Source of the DNA: Notoacmeibacter sp. MSK16QG-6
GTDB taxonomy: Bacteria > Pseudomonadota > Alphaproteobacteria > Rhizobiales > Rhizobiaceae
DNA length: 64,000 nt
Reading direction: 5' to 3'
Assembly (NCBI RefSeq): GCF_024158145.1
Contig: NZ_JAMYXM010000001.1
Coordinates: 682,001 to 746,000, forward strand
Position numbers and translations under genes: made by a program. The notes beneath the pieces are model-generated. The model was not told the origin of the DNA, ran no database searches, and worked only from the letters and a program-made list of their open reading frames with translations. Below, in pieces: positions 38,267-49,053 of the stretch. The first letter of the stretch is position 1; each line of letters opens with the position of its first letter.

Positions 38267-38906
38267 CAATTCTGTAGGCTGCCAGCGCCGTACCGACGAT
38301 GATCTGTACGCCGAGAAGAAGCTCGCTTTCGGTAAGAGCGAACAGTTCGTTCTGGCCGTCGCCGCGCATACGATCCAGCAGCGGAACATGAACGAAGCCG
38401 GCCATTGCCGGCGCGTAGTCCGGCATGATTCGCTCCGACAGAGCGTGAAACATCACAAGATTGCAGAGATAACCGCCCGCGTCGTCACTCCATTCGACCG
38501 GCAGGTCGGCCGAAGCGAGGCGTTCGGCGATGCTCTCATTTGGCAGTGTAGAAATGCAATCGGATGCACCCTCTATGATCGGCTGGCGGGCGCGGCTAAC
38601 GCCAGCATTGTCCGGCAGGTCTGAAGAGCAGAGATTACGCGCCAACCGTTCGAGACGAAAGCCGGTCGCGGCAAGCGCCAGACCGAAGTGAATGGCAATA
38701 TCCGGGCGAAAATCCGCGCCGATGGCTTCCAATACACGCGGAGCCGCGGCGTAATCGACAGGCAGGATCGCGGTCGCGATATCGGCGCCGGCGGGACGCC
38801 AGCCGGCCAGCGCCTCCATCAGCCATTCGGTCGGATTGTCTGGCGCGCCGGGAAAAGCGGTAAACCCCGTTACCAGGATCTTGACCGCTCCTTCCCGACC
38901 GCTCAT
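38247..38906 (-). CDS. Pyroglutamyl-peptidase I-like protein (peptidase C15)
   Basis: Cytosolic cysteine peptidase family that removes N-terminal pyroglutamate. The 219-aa frame shows the fold motifs KILVTGFTAFPGAPDNPTEW and IAIHFGLALAATGFRLERLA. The Cys-His pair is in WSDDAGGYLCNLVMFHAL (Cys) and AGFVHVPLLDRM (His). The Glu expected in the GLA.. segment is less clear because FGLALAATGF replaces the usual VGL(A/G)GGR-type stretch, so activity is likely but not certain. The ATG is four bases after the aspS stop; a GTG at 38924 would overlap aspS. Probably coupled to aspS. Confidence 0.82.
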   Translation of the reverse strand: MSGREGAVKILVTGFTAFPGAPDNPTEWLMEALAGWRPAGADIATAILPVDYAAAPRVLEAIGADFRPDIAIHFGLALAATGFRLERLARNLCSSDLPDNAGVSRARQPIIEGASDCISTLPNESIAERLASADLPVEWSDDAGGYLCNLVMFHALSERIMPDYAPAMAGFVHVPLLDRMRGDGQNELFALTESELLLGVQIIVGTALAAYRIEKPAEA

Positions 38907-38910
38907 CGCG

Positions 38911-40728
38911 TCAGTCTTTTTCACGCGGGATGACCCGCATGTTCAGTTCGCGAAGCTGTGTGTTGGTCGCCGGGGCAGGAGCGCCCATCAGAAGGTCGCG
39001 CGCCTGCTGGTTCATCGGGAACAGCGCCACGTCTCGCAGGTTCTTCGCACCCGCCAGCAGCATGATGACGCGGTCGACGCCGGCCGCCATGCCGCCATGG
39101 GGCGGCGCGCCATACTGGAAAGCGCGATAGAGGCCGCCAAAGCGCTCCTCGACCACTTCTTTCGACAGGCCCGCAAGTTCAAATGCCTTGACCATGGTCT
39201 CCGGCAGATGGTTGCGGATGCCGCCCGATGCGATCTCGAATCCATTACAGACCATATCGTATTGAAACGCCTTCAGGCCAAGCAGCGCTTCGTCGCCACC
39301 CTTCTCCGCCTCGATCAGCGCGTCCATGCCGCCCTGCGGCATCGAGAATGGGTTGTGAGCGAATTCGATCCGCTTTTCTTCCTCGTTCCATTCGAAGAAC
39401 GGAAAATCGACGATCCAGCAGAGTTCGAACCGGTCTTCATCGACCAGTCCGAGTTCCTGACCCGCACGATCGCGCGCAGCGCCGGCGAAAGTTGCAAAGC
39501 TTTTCGGATCGCCCGCCACGAAGAAGCAGGCATCGCCGGCTTGCAGACCAAGCTGGTTGCGGACGGCCTCGGTCCGCTCCGGACCGATATTCTTGGCAAG
39601 CGGGCCGGCGCCCGCGATTGCGCCTTCTTCCTCGCGCCAGAAGATATAGCCGAGGCCCGGCTGCCCCTGGCCCTGCGCCCAGGAGTTCATGCGGTCGCAG
39701 AAGGCGCGGCTGCCACCGCTCTTCGCAGGAATCGCCCAGACCTGATTCTTCGGAGACGACGCAAGAATGTTCGCGAAGACCTTGAAACCGGAATCGCGAA
39801 AATGGTCGGAAACCTCTTCCATCTCGATCGGGTTGCGCAAATCCGGCTTGTCGGAGCCATATTTGCGGATCGCCTCGTCGTAAGGAATGCGGCGGAAGGT
39901 TTCCGTCACCGGCTTGCCGTCCGCGAATGTCTGGATGACATCCCGCATGACCGGCTCCATAGTGCCGAGCACATCGTCCTGCGTGACAAAGCTCATTTCC
40001 AGGTCGAGCTGGTAAAACTCGCCCGGCAGGCGGTCGGCGCGCGGGTCTTCATCACGGAAGCACGGCGCGATCTGGAAATAGCGGTCGAAGCCAGAGACCA
40101 TAAGCAGCTGCTTGTAGATCTGCGGCGCCTGCGGCAGGGCATAGAATTCGCCGGCGTGGATGCGGCTCGGCACCAGAAAGTCGCGCGCGCCTTCGGGCGA
40201 CGATGCCGTCAGGATGGGCGTCGAATATTCGGTGAAGTTTGCCAGCGTCATCTGCCGGCGCATCTCAGCGACCACCTTGGTGCGCAGGACGATATTGTTG
40301 TGCAGCTTCTCGCGTCGCAGATCGAGAAAGCGGTACTTCAGGCGGACCTCTTCCGGATAATCCAGATCGCCGAAGACCGGCAGAGGCAGTTCCTTGGCCT
40401 CGCTCAGAACCTCGATATGACGAGCAAACACTTCGATATTGCCGGTCGACAGGTTAGGATTGACCGCCTCGGCATCGCGTTGCTTCACCGTGCCATCAAT
40501 GCGAATGACCCATTCGCTGCGCAATTTCTCTGCGGTGGTAAAGGCTGGAGAATCCGGGTCTGCCACGATCTGGGTGATGCCGTAATGGTCGCGCAGATCG
40601 ATGAAGAGTAGGCCGCCATGGTCGCGTACGCGATGAACCCAGCCCGAAAGGCGCACCGTCTGACCGGTTTCGGAAAGCGAAAGCGCACCGCAATTATGCG
40701 TGCGATAGCGATGGATGGAATCGTCCAT
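38911..40728 (-). CDS. aspS: Aspartate-tRNA ligase
   Basis: Class II aminoacyl-tRNA synthetase, 605 aa, the bacterial form with an inserted GAD domain. The N-terminal OB anticodon domain is [20 protein letters not shown]; motif 2 is around [20 protein letters not shown]; the GAD insertion is about residues 290-420; motif 3 is [20 protein letters not shown]. Whether it also charges tRNA-Asn, as many alphaproteobacterial AspRS do together with GatCAB, cannot be read from the window. The peptidase C15 gene follows four bases after the stop. Divergent from rnd with 231 bp between starts. Confidence 0.97.
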   Translation of the reverse strand: MDDSIHRYRTHNCGALSLSETGQTVRLSGWVHRVRDHGGLLFIDLRDHYGITQIVADPDSPAFTTAEKLRSEWVIRIDGTVKQRDAEAVNPNLSTGNIEVFARHIEVLSEAKELPLPVFGDLDYPEEVRLKYRFLDLRREKLHNNIVLRTKVVAEMRRQMTLANFTEYSTPILTASSPEGARDFLVPSRIHAGEFYALPQAPQIYKQLLMVSGFDRYFQIAPCFRDEDPRADRLPGEFYQLDLEMSFVTQDDVLGTMEPVMRDVIQTFADGKPVTETFRRIPYDEAIRKYGSDKPDLRNPIEMEEVSDHFRDSGFKVFANILASSPKNQVWAIPAKSGGSRAFCDRMNSWAQGQGQPGLGYIFWREEEGAIAGAGPLAKNIGPERTEAVRNQLGLQAGDACFFVAGDPKSFATFAGAARDRAGQELGLVDEDRFELCWIVDFPFFEWNEEEKRIEFAHNPFSMPQGGMDALIEAEKGGDEALLGLKAFQYDMVCNGFEIASGGIRNHLPETMVKAFELAGLSKEVVEERFGGLYRAFQYGAPPHGGMAAGVDRVIMLLAGAKNLRDVALFPMNQQARDLLMGAPAPATNTQLRELNMRVIPREKD

Positions 40729-40959
40729 TTCTCTAAAAACCCTTGAGGTCTAAGCGGGCGCCGGCCCGTCAATATCCGATGCTGGAATGCGCCTTCGAAG
40801 AGGCGACGTGGACCAGCGAAAACCGGCGCGGACAAGCGCATGGGAAATGGCCTGTGTCAAGGCGAACACGGGATGCGCCTTGACGACGACCGGTAGCGGC
40901 CCTTAACGGATGGGCCGGATGAAGGCAACCAAAAGACGATTTGCCAGGAAAGAGGCGCA

Positions 40960-42111
40960 ATGCAGATCATTACCCGGACGGATGAACTCGACGCAGTCGT
41001 CGATGAGCTCTCCAAAGCGGAATTCGTCACGGTGGATACCGAATTCATTCGCGAAACGACCTTCTGGCCCGAACTCTGCCTGATCCAGATCGCCGACGAT
41101 GAAAATGTCTATCTCATCGATCCGCTGGCCGAAGAGATCGATCTGTCTTCGTTCTTCGCGCTGATGGGCAATGAAGCGGTGGTCAAGGTCTTTCACGCCG
41201 CGCGGCAGGATCTCGAAATCATCTACAAGATGGGCGATCTCATCCCGCATCCCATCTTCGACACGCAGATCGCCGCTATGGTCTGCGGTTATGGCGATTC
41301 GGTTTCCTATGATGCGCTGGTTCAGAAAGTGACCGGCAAGCAGTTGGACAAATCCAGCCGCTTCACCGATTGGCGACGCCGCCCACTTTCGGAGAAGCAA
41401 CTGAACTACGCTGCCGCGGACGTGACGCATCTTCGCGATGTATACCGCGAACTGAAGCAGAAGCTCGAGAGCACGGGCCGGACCCATTGGGTGGCGGAGG
41501 AGATGGATGTTCTGACATCGCCGACCACTTACGACCTGAAACCTGAAGATGCCTGGCGACGCCTGAAGATGCGGGTGCGCAAGCCACGCGAACTGGCCGT
41601 CATGCAATCCGTCGCGAAATGGCGGGAAGAACAGGCTCGTGCACGCAACGTGCCGCGCGGACGCGTTATAAAGGACGATGCCATCTACGAAATCGCGCAG
41701 CAGCAGCCGAAAACACAAGAGGCGCTCAGCCGCCTTCGGGCCGTGCCGAAAGGCTGGGAGCGATCCCAATATGCGCAGGGCCTGACCGAGGCCGTTAACG
41801 AGGCCCTGGCCCTTACAGACGATGAGCTACCCAAACTGGAACGCCAGCGCCGTTCACCTGAAGGCGCGGGCGCGGCCAGCGAACTTCTCAAGGTTCTGCT
41901 GCGGCTGATTGCAGAGCGCGAAGGCGTCGCCACCAAGGTGCTTGCAACCACCGACCAGATCGACAAGATCGCGGCCTTGGGGGAGCGGGCCGACGTGCAG
42001 GCACTGTCGGGTTGGCGTCGTGATGTGTTCGGAGACGAAGCGCTCAAGCTGCTGAGCGGGAAAGTTGGCCTGGCCTTCCGCGACAGGAAGATTGCCGCCA
42101 TCGAACTCTAG
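40960..42111 (+). CDS. rnd: Ribonuclease D
   Basis: 3'-5' exoribonuclease that trims tRNA and other stable RNAs. The 383-aa protein has the DEDDy catalytic residues: Asp and Glu in FVTVDTEFIRETTFWP (about 27), Asp in KVFHAARQDLEIIYKM (about 85) and Tyr/Asp in QLNYAAADVTHLRDVY (about 150). An HRDC domain follows at about 205-285 (LAVMQSVAKWREEQARARNV). AGGAAAGAGG lies just before the ATG. It is 44 bp upstream of the CBS-domain membrane protein. Confidence 0.96.
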   Translation: MQIITRTDELDAVVDELSKAEFVTVDTEFIRETTFWPELCLIQIADDENVYLIDPLAEEIDLSSFFALMGNEAVVKVFHAARQDLEIIYKMGDLIPHPIFDTQIAAMVCGYGDSVSYDALVQKVTGKQLDKSSRFTDWRRRPLSEKQLNYAAADVTHLRDVYRELKQKLESTGRTHWVAEEMDVLTSPTTYDLKPEDAWRRLKMRVRKPRELAVMQSVAKWREEQARARNVPRGRVIKDDAIYEIAQQQPKTQEALSRLRAVPKGWERSQYAQGLTEAVNEALALTDDELPKLERQRRSPEGAGAASELLKVLLRLIAEREGVATKVLATTDQIDKIAALGERADVQALSGWRRDVFGDEALKLLSGKVGLAFRDRKIAAIEL

Positions 42112-42155
42112 ATCGATTTGCAGCCGGTGCTTTCCGTGCCGTGCGGGCGGCCTAG

Positions 42156-43523
42156 ATGGGTAACGAGCCAAAAAGGCCAATGCCCACCCGGATTAGACCC
42201 TTGCTGACCAATATTCTTATCATTCTCGCTCTTTTCGTTGTCAACGGCATTCTGGCCATGAGCGAACTGGCCGTGGTATCCGCCCGTCCGGCGCGGCTGA
42301 GAACCAAAGCGGACGAGGGGTCGATTGGGGCGGCCATGGCGCTTCAACTGGCGGAGGATTCAGGCCGGTTTCTGTCCACGGTTCAGATTGGCATCACGCT
42401 GGTCGGCATCGTTTCGGGCGCTTTTTCGGGAGCGACGCTCGGCCTGCAACTCGCCGACATTCTGAAAGACATGGGATGGAATGCCGATACCGCCGATACG
42501 CTTGGCGTTGGCATCACCGTCGCCGCTGTAACCTATCTGTCGCTGGTGATCGGCGAACTGGTGCCCAAGCAGATCGCCCTTCGCCATCCGGAAGCGATTG
42601 CGACAAAGGTCGCCGGACCGATGCGCTTTCTGTCGAAGATCGCCGCGCCGCTTGTCTGGATTCTCGATATGAGCGGCAAAGCGGTGCTGTTTCTGCTCGG
42701 CCAAAGCCGTGAACTGAAGCAGACCGTCACGGACGAAGAGGTGAAAAGCGTCCTCAACGAGGCGGAGGAAGCCGGCACGATCGAGGCGGAAGAAAAGGAG
42801 ATGATCAGTGGCGTGATGCGGTTTGCCGATCGCCAGGCCAAGGCGCTGATGACGCCCGCTATCGAAGTGGAGATGCTAGACGTCGGCCAGAACGACCAGT
42901 CCATCCGAGAGCAAATCGAGGCGACGCGCCGATCTCGCCTGCCGGTCAGGGATGGATCGGATGACAACATTCTCGGCGTTGTGCGAACGCAGGATCTGCT
43001 GATTGCCTATGGTAGGGGCGAACAGGTGGACCTTCGCAAACTGATGCAGAAAGCGCCCGTCATCTACGAGAACGCCCGCTCCATACAGGTGCTCGACAAG
43101 CTGAGGGAATCCGCCGTCAATATGGGACTTGTCTTCGACGAGTATGGCCATTTCGAAGGCGTCATCACGACCGAGGATATTTTGGCGGCCATCGCAGGCG
43201 TCTTCGAAGAAGACGACGATGGCGAACCGGCTTTCGTCCAGCGCGAAGACGGCAGCTATCTCGTTTCAGGCTGGATGCCTGTCGATGAGTTCCGCGATGC
43301 GTTCAAGGTGGCCATCCCGCCAGGCGATTATGAAACCGTCGGCGGGTTAACGCTGGAATCGGTCGGACATCTGCCTGCCGTGGGAGAAGTGTTCGAGGTG
43401 TCCGATTGGACATTCGAAGTCGTCGATCTGGATGGACGGCGGGTCGACAAGCTCTTGATTACGCCACCCAGCCAGCCCGATAGTGCCGAGAATGACGCGA
43501 CCGACACGAGTGAGCAGAGCTGA
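42156..43523 (+). CDS. CNNM/CorC-type hemolysin family membrane protein
   Basis: Four-helix DUF21 (CNNM) membrane domain followed by paired CBS domains and a C-terminal CorC/HlyC domain, 455 aa; the family is linked to Mg2+ or Co2+ extrusion and acid or heat tolerance. Seen are NGILAMSELAVVSARPARLR in the first helix region, the CBS pair at about 220-345 (FADRQAKALMTPAIEVEMLD; VVRTQDLLIAYGRGEQVDLR), and YLVSGWMPVDEFRDAFKVAI in the CorC domain. ATG 42156 is used; ATG 42180 is a possible alternative. It follows rnd and converges on ppx. Confidence 0.9.
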   Translation: MGNEPKRPMPTRIRPLLTNILIILALFVVNGILAMSELAVVSARPARLRTKADEGSIGAAMALQLAEDSGRFLSTVQIGITLVGIVSGAFSGATLGLQLADILKDMGWNADTADTLGVGITVAAVTYLSLVIGELVPKQIALRHPEAIATKVAGPMRFLSKIAAPLVWILDMSGKAVLFLLGQSRELKQTVTDEEVKSVLNEAEEAGTIEAEEKEMISGVMRFADRQAKALMTPAIEVEMLDVGQNDQSIREQIEATRRSRLPVRDGSDDNILGVVRTQDLLIAYGRGEQVDLRKLMQKAPVIYENARSIQVLDKLRESAVNMGLVFDEYGHFEGVITTEDILAAIAGVFEEDDDGEPAFVQREDGSYLVSGWMPVDEFRDAFKVAIPPGDYETVGGLTLESVGHLPAVGEVFEVSDWTFEVVDLDGRRVDKLLITPPSQPDSAENDATDTSEQS

Positions 43524-43549
43524 GAGCCCGAAAGCGCGCCACAGTCCGC

Positions 43550-45067
43550 TCAGTTCACGACCAGCCGCATCGGTCTATCGAGGTATTTCGAAAGCTTGGC
43601 GAGCCGATTGCTGGGCCGGACGCCGTGTAGCGCGCTCAAGGCTGCCGGAATAGCGATTTCTATGGTTCCGTCATCGTCAGTGCGGATCGTCAAACGCGGA
43701 AGCACGCCCGGCATCGAGGCCGAAAGCACATAGAGCACCCGCATGAGGAGACCCATCGTCCGGGCGCGGTGGATCATTCTTTCATCCATCAGCTTCAGAA
43801 GCTCGGTCGACCAGCCCTCATCCTTCACGCCATTATAGCGGTAGAAATTGGCAAGCGACAGAAAAGCGCGCCCGCCGTGACCGATCGCTGTGAGCGCTGA
43901 ATAGGCGATCACGTTCATCGACTGCATTCCGCGATAGTCGGGATGCGCGCGCCAACCGAGATCGGCGATCAGACAGGTTGCACGTCGCAGGCGTTGTTCG
44001 TCTTCGGTTTCATCCAGGCCGAATTCCGCAAATGCCATATCGGTCCAGTCCGCCAGTTCTTCGGCATGTTTGACTGAACGCGCGCGCAGGATCGCCATCT
44101 CCCGCGCACCGACGAGCAACGGATCTTCCTGCCGATCCTCCTCGTCCAAAAGCGAAAAAAGATAGCCTTCTCGGACACCCACACCTGACGTGACAATCCG
44201 GGCCGGTTTCATCGCATCGATAATCGCAAGAAGGACAGCCGCGCCGTATGGCAGCAGGGATCGGCGGTTCTTCGAAACATCGCCGATACCATCGAAACGG
44301 TCGAGATCGCCAGCGGCGACAGTCTCCAGAAATTTGATCGTCGCAGGGGCGCGCGCATCGATGGCGTATTCGTGCAGGACCGAGAGTGGATAGTCGATGG
44401 TCGACATATGAAGGCGGGCGAGGTTACGCCATGTGCCGCCCACGGCGAAGAAATCGGCGCCTTCCGCTTCGCGCAGAAACGACGCGCGCTTCAACTCTTC
44501 GGCGGCAACCGCCCCCGCCTTCTGCGGATCGCCATCGGTAACGTCGGACAGGCGAAGGCCGCCCAGCGGCAAGGTAATGCCTTGTTCTGGGTGATCGCCG
44601 TTGACGCGGATCAGTTCCAGCGATCCACCGCCGAGGTCACCGGCTATTCCCGCCGGCTTATAGAAATGGGCCTTGACGGCCAGAGCCGCATAATAGGCTT
44701 CTTCCCGACCGGACAGCACGCGGATTTCCGTTCCGAGGCGCTTTTGAGCTTCCGCGATGAATTCCTCGCCATTCTCGGCTTCGCGTGCGGCTGCTGTCGC
44801 TATGACGTGAATTTCAGTCGCGCCGGCCTGTTCCGCCAATGCGCGAAAACGGCTGAAGGACTGGAGCGCCGCCTCGACCCCCTCGGTGTTCAAGCGCCCC
44901 GTATCAACGAGCGAACGGCCCAGGCCCGCCAGCATTTTCTCATTGAAGAAAAGCGTCGGCGCACGCGTGACGCCTTCGAAGATTACAAGACGGACCGAGT
45001 TCGAACCGATATCGACAATCGCGACGGGATCGCGGCCCGGCAGGCGGCCCTGAGACTGCAGCCTCAT
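43550..45067 (-). CDS. ppx: Exopolyphosphatase (Ppx/GppA family)
   Basis: Releases phosphate from polyphosphate, or hydrolyses pppGpp. The 505-aa protein has the actin-like ATPase fold: PHOSPHATE 1 motif [18 protein letters not shown] at about 17-34, Glu in [18 protein letters not shown], and PHOSPHATE 2 [16 protein letters not shown] helical C-terminal domain of about 190 residues follows. The start overlaps the ppk stop by four bases (ATGA), so synthesis and breakdown of polyphosphate are translated from one transcript. Confidence 0.94.
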   Translation of the reverse strand: MRLQSQGRLPGRDPVAIVDIGSNSVRLVIFEGVTRAPTLFFNEKMLAGLGRSLVDTGRLNTEGVEAALQSFSRFRALAEQAGATEIHVIATAAAREAENGEEFIAEAQKRLGTEIRVLSGREEAYYAALAVKAHFYKPAGIAGDLGGGSLELIRVNGDHPEQGITLPLGGLRLSDVTDGDPQKAGAVAAEELKRASFLREAEGADFFAVGGTWRNLARLHMSTIDYPLSVLHEYAIDARAPATIKFLETVAAGDLDRFDGIGDVSKNRRSLLPYGAAVLLAIIDAMKPARIVTSGVGVREGYLFSLLDEEDRQEDPLLVGAREMAILRARSVKHAEELADWTDMAFAEFGLDETEDEQRLRRATCLIADLGWRAHPDYRGMQSMNVIAYSALTAIGHGGRAFLSLANFYRYNGVKDEGWSTELLKLMDERMIHRARTMGLLMRVLYVLSASMPGVLPRLTIRTDDDGTIEIAIPAALSALHGVRPSNRLAKLSKYLDRPMRLVVN

Positions 45068-47319
45068 CCCTTGCCGGTTCCCGGTTCAGTTGCCGAGACC
45101 GACTGCTTGCGGCGGCGGCGGTAATTGGCAAAGCGCTTGGGCGCGTGACTCTTTATCGAAGCGCCGCGACCGGAAAGCGATGGATAGTTCATAAAATATT
45201 CCTGAACGCTGAAGGCTTCCTCGCCCTCCTCTCGCACGATTCGCTGCGAGCTGCCATCGGGCAGAATTTCCCAACTCTGCTGGTTGTCGATAATGTTGGC
45301 GACCATGATCTGATCGAGAATCTGCTCATGGACGGTCGAATTCTTGATCGGGACATGGACCTCGACGCGCCGGTCCAGATTGCGCGGCATCATATCGGCG
45401 CTGCCGATATAAACGATTGCCTGATCGCTCGGCAGACCCCGACCATTGCCAAAGCATATGATACGGCTGTGCTCCAGAAAACGGCCAACGATCGATTTGA
45501 CGGATATGTTCTCCGACAGGCCCGGTACGCCCGGTCGCAAAGAGCATATACCCCGGATGACGAGGTCGATATCCACGCCGGCCTCGCTGGCGCGGTAAAG
45601 CGCGTCGATGATCGCCGGATCGAGCAGGCTGTTCAGCTTCATCCAAATCTGCGCAGGCCGGCCCGCTTTGGCATGAGCGATCTCGTCTTCGATATGGCCG
45701 ATCATGCGGTCGCGCATGATAAAGGGCGAATAGGCCAGCCCGATCTCATCGGCCGGTTCGGCGTAGCCGGTGACGAAATTGAAGATTTGCGCCACGTCAT
45801 GGGCAATCGTCTCATCGACCGTGAAGTAGGATAGGTCTGTATAAACCTTGGCGGTGATCGGGTGGTAGTTGCCAGTGCCGACATGGCAGTATGTCACCAA
45901 CCCCTTCTCTTCCTTGCGGACAACGGTGGTCAGCTTGGCGTGGGTCTTCATTTCCAGAAATCCGAAAACGACCTGAACGCCTGCCCGTTCCAGATCGCGC
46001 GCCCAGCGGATATTGGCCTCTTCGTCAAACCGCGCCTTCAGCTCGACAAGGGCGGTCACGCTTTTGCCCGCCTCGGCCGCATCGATCAACGCACGGATGA
46101 TGGGGCTATCGTTCGATGTGCGATAGAGCGTTCCCTTGATCGCTACGACATTGGGATCCTGCGCTGCCTGACGCAGAAACTGGACGACGACATCGAAGCT
46201 TTCATAGGGGTGATGGACAACAATATCCTTCTCATGAATGGCGGCAAAACAATCACCGTCATGTTCTCGGATGCGCTCCGGGAACCGCGCCGAATAGGAC
46301 TCGAACTTCAAGTCCTCACGTGGCAGCGAAACGATCTCCGAAATCTGATTGAGCGCCAGAGGGCCTTCGACAACCGAAATACGGTTGCCGGCCACCTCAA
46401 GGTGTTCGGCGACGAAATCACGCAGAGCCTCCGGCATGTCCGACGAAAATTCCACCCTGACCACGGTGCCCTTGCGGCGACGTTTCAGAGCGCTCTCGAA
46501 ATAACGGACGAGATCCTCGGATTCCTCCTCGACCTCGATATCGCTGTCGCGGATGACGCGAAAAGTGCCGGAGCCGATCACCTCGAAGCCCGGAAAGAGC
46601 TTCGGTACGAAAAGCTCGATCACCGCTTCCAGTGTGATGAAGCGGGTCGGCTGACCGGCCCTGTCGGGCAATTGGATGAAACGGGTCAGAGCAGGCGGCA
46701 AACGTAGAAGCGCGCTCATCTGCTCACGCGTTGTTTTGCGTTTCAGCTGCAATGCAATCGAGAAGCCGAGATTGGGTATGAACGGAAAGGGGTGGGCCGG
46801 ATCGATGGACAGCGGGGTAAGTACCGGAAACACCGAATCATCGAAATGTTCGGTGATCCATTTGCGGTCCGCCTGGCTGAGTTTTCCGGCCTGGACCAGT
46901 TCGATATTATGCTCTTTCAGATCGTCTAGAAGTTGAACGAGCACCTTCTGCTGTTCGTCCTGCAGGCGACCGGCTTCCTTCAGGATGACGTCGAGTTGCT
47001 GGGCAGGAGTGCGGCCATCGGCAGATCGCACGGTAACGCCGGCCTTGATCTGACCGGCAAGCCCGGCCACTCGGACCATGAAAAACTCGTCCAGATTATC
47101 AGCTGAGATCGAAAGAAACCGGAGGCGCTCCAAAAGCGGGTGGTTCTCGTTGGTCGCCTCTTCAAGAACTCGCCGGTTGAACTGGAGCCAGGACAGTTCG
47201 CGATTGACGAAGCGCTCGGGCCGTTCGCTCAGGGGTACATCGCCGGAATCGGGCACAGGATCGACCATCGATCCGTTGGCGGCAATTTCAATCCGCCCTT
47301 CTTCGCTCGTTAAATCCAT
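45064..47319 (-). CDS. ppk1: Polyphosphate kinase 1
   Basis: Makes polyphosphate from ATP. About 751 aa with the four PPK domains: N-terminal [20 protein letters not shown], head domain around [18 protein letters not shown], and the two C-terminal phospholipase D-like domains. The autophosphorylated His is in [18 protein letters not shown] (about 440), with [19 protein letters not shown] after it and [20 protein letters not shown] near 600. ATG 47319 is used; ATG 47352 in the same frame would add eleven residues, and neither has a clear ribosome-binding site. Divergent from the zinc protein gene at 47506. Confidence 0.95.
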   Translation of the reverse strand: MDLTSEEGRIEIAANGSMVDPVPDSGDVPLSERPERFVNRELSWLQFNRRVLEEATNENHPLLERLRFLSISADNLDEFFMVRVAGLAGQIKAGVTVRSADGRTPAQQLDVILKEAGRLQDEQQKVLVQLLDDLKEHNIELVQAGKLSQADRKWITEHFDDSVFPVLTPLSIDPAHPFPFIPNLGFSIALQLKRKTTREQMSALLRLPPALTRFIQLPDRAGQPTRFITLEAVIELFVPKLFPGFEVIGSGTFRVIRDSDIEVEEESEDLVRYFESALKRRRKGTVVRVEFSSDMPEALRDFVAEHLEVAGNRISVVEGPLALNQISEIVSLPREDLKFESYSARFPERIREHDGDCFAAIHEKDIVVHHPYESFDVVVQFLRQAAQDPNVVAIKGTLYRTSNDSPIIRALIDAAEAGKSVTALVELKARFDEEANIRWARDLERAGVQVVFGFLEMKTHAKLTTVVRKEEKGLVTYCHVGTGNYHPITAKVYTDLSYFTVDETIAHDVAQIFNFVTGYAEPADEIGLAYSPFIMRDRMIGHIEDEIAHAKAGRPAQIWMKLNSLLDPAIIDALYRASEAGVDIDLVIRGICSLRPGVPGLSENISVKSIVGRFLEHSRIICFGNGRGLPSDQAIVYIGSADMMPRNLDRRVEVHVPIKNSTVHEQILDQIMVANIIDNQQSWEILPDGSSQRIVREEGEEAFSVQEYFMNYPSLSGRGASIKSHAPKRFANYRRRRKQSVSATEPGTGKG

Positions 47320-47505
47320 CGCTAAGCCTATGATACCCTTCGTCTTCCCCATTGTCGCGATGCGGAATTATCGCGATCGCGTAACAGTTCTGCGACAATC
47401 CGGAGCCGTGATCCAGAGCTTGCAATGAACGGCTCTATGATACAAACCCCCAATCAGGCCGGGTTTCTGAGATACCGGCGCAAAGTCGGCTTACGGAGAG
47501 ATATG

Positions 47506-47748
47506 ATGGCCAGTCGCATCGCCCACTTTCAGAACAGTTCCGGGCACGACCGCATCGAAATCGGCGTACGGGAATTCATGTGCGTCGGCGCCAATCCACC
47601 TTTCGATCATCCGCATGTCTTTCTGGATATGGGGCGGGACGATGAAAAAGTCTGCCCCTATTGTTCGACGCTATATGTTTTCAACGGAGCGCTGGCATCC
47701 GACGAAACGGAGCCGAAGGACTGTCTCTACCGGGTGGCCGCTGCCTGA
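47506..47748 (+). CDS. Zinc-finger protein of the NDUFS6-like CHCC family
   Basis: Small protein of 80 aa with one zf-CHCC domain, the bacterial relative of the complex I accessory subunit NDUFS6 kept in alphaproteobacteria. Zinc ligands are Cys in EFMCVGANPPFDHPHVFLDM, one His of that segment, and the two Cys of VCPYCSTLY. Start at ATG 47506 with GGAGAG seven bases upstream; the preceding ATG 47503 is also possible. The longer open frame upstream has no family similarity. The monooxygenase gene starts 14 bp after its stop and uses the same transcript. Confidence 0.85.
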   Translation: MASRIAHFQNSSGHDRIEIGVREFMCVGANPPFDHPHVFLDMGRDDEKVCPYCSTLYVFNGALASDETEPKDCLYRVAAA

Positions 47749-47761
47749 GAGGCGATAGCGG

Positions 47762-48970
47762 TTGGAACCCCCTCGATCAATCATCGTCGCAGGCGCCGGT
47801 ATTGGCGGTCTCACCGCGGCGCTGGTTTTGGCGCGGCAGGGGCGGCCCGTCACGATCATCGAGCGGTTCGAAAAGCCGACCGAAGTGGGTGCCGGCTTAC
47901 AGCTTTCGCCCAATGCAAGCCGCATCCTTTTCCGTCTTGGCCTCGAAGGCCCGTTGCGCGATCAATCTCAACGACCGGAGGTCATCCGTCTTATAGCGGG
48001 CGGACGTGGAGACGCCATCACCGAATTGCCGTTAGGCGAACGGGCGGAGAAGCGCTGGGGTGCTCCCTACCTGACAATTCACCGCGCCCGGCTGCACGCC
48101 ATTCTCTGGGATGCGGTCGAAGCCGAACCACAGATCACAATCGAGACCGGGCGTGAAGTGACCGGAACCGCGACCGATGCGGTCGGTCCGCGCGCGATCA
48201 TCAGGGGACCGAATGGGGCCGAGGAAGAGCGGTGGGGACATCTTGTCGTCGGGGCCGACGGGGTCCATTCGAGGGTCCGGACAGCGATGCCGAAAGGGCT
48301 GCCGCCCCGCTATAGCGGAGAAATCGCTTTTCGTGCGGTTTTGACAGGACCTGACGCGCTGAAGAAGGCTGCTGCGGCCGGCATCGATACGGAGTGCGTC
48401 TCCGCATTCCTGGCGCCTTCAGTGCATCTGGTCGCTTATCCGCTCGGCGGAGACAGAGGCATCAATCTCGTCGCCAATACGGCGGGTAGAGATCCTGGCC
48501 CAAGTTGGAGCGAAGTTTTCTCCACGGTGACTGCGCAGTGGGCCATCAGCCATATCTCACCGGCGCTCGGCGAACTTGCGGGAGAGTTGGACTGGCTGGC
48601 GTGGGGTCTCCATGCCGTTGCGCCTCGCACGCCTTACGTCGACACTGGCGGCATCGCCCTTATCGGCGATGCTGCGCACGCCATGACGCCATTTGCAGCG
48701 CAGGGCGCCGCCATGGCCGTCGAAGATGCCGCCGTTCTCGCTCACTGCGTCAAAGGCTGGAGGGAGGACCGGCGCGCCGCATTGCTGCAGTATGAGGCGG
48801 AACGCCGCCCCCGAATTGCCCGTACAAGGCGACGTGGGGCTTTCAATCATTTCGTCTGGCACGCCCCTTTTCCCATCTCCCTCGGACGAGACATCGTTCT
48901 TCGCGCAAGAGACGGCGAAAGCCTTCTTTCCGATCTGGACTGGCTCTACGGCTACGATGCCGGGCGCTGA
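47762..48970 (+). CDS. FAD-dependent aromatic-ring-type monooxygenase (TTG start)
   Basis: Group A flavoprotein monooxygenase, 402 aa, of the UbiH / salicylate-hydroxylase type. Motifs are GxGxxG in VAGAGIGGLTAALVLARQ at about residue 10, DG in VVGADGVHSRVRTAM (about 160) and GD in IALIGDAAHAMTPFAAQGAA (about 300). The start must be TTG 47762: an in-frame TAG lies at 47756-47758, there is no ATG before the Rossmann motif, and GAGAGG lies nine bases upstream. The substrate is not shown by sequence. It follows the CHCC protein by 14 bp and precedes the cystathionine lyase gene by 83 bp. Confidence 0.88.
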   Translation: MEPPRSIIVAGAGIGGLTAALVLARQGRPVTIIERFEKPTEVGAGLQLSPNASRILFRLGLEGPLRDQSQRPEVIRLIAGGRGDAITELPLGERAEKRWGAPYLTIHRARLHAILWDAVEAEPQITIETGREVTGTATDAVGPRAIIRGPNGAEEERWGHLVVGADGVHSRVRTAMPKGLPPRYSGEIAFRAVLTGPDALKKAAAAGIDTECVSAFLAPSVHLVAYPLGGDRGINLVANTAGRDPGPSWSEVFSTVTAQWAISHISPALGELAGELDWLAWGLHAVAPRTPYVDTGGIALIGDAAHAMTPFAAQGAAMAVEDAAVLAHCVKGWREDRRAALLQYEAERRPRIARTRRRGAFNHFVWHAPFPISLGRDIVLRARDGESLLSDLDWLYGYDAGR

Positions 48971-49053
48971 GGCGACGCTGTCTTTCTCGCTGCCACGACC
49001 ATTCGACGCGACCAGCCCATCCTCAAACAAAGCATAGCTTGGAGCAACGACCG

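Noticed and set aside
38836-40611. 591-codon open frame on the plus strand
   Set aside because: It lies wholly opposite aspS, whose motifs are intact; the translation is basic and low in family features. A mirror frame from GC-rich codon use.
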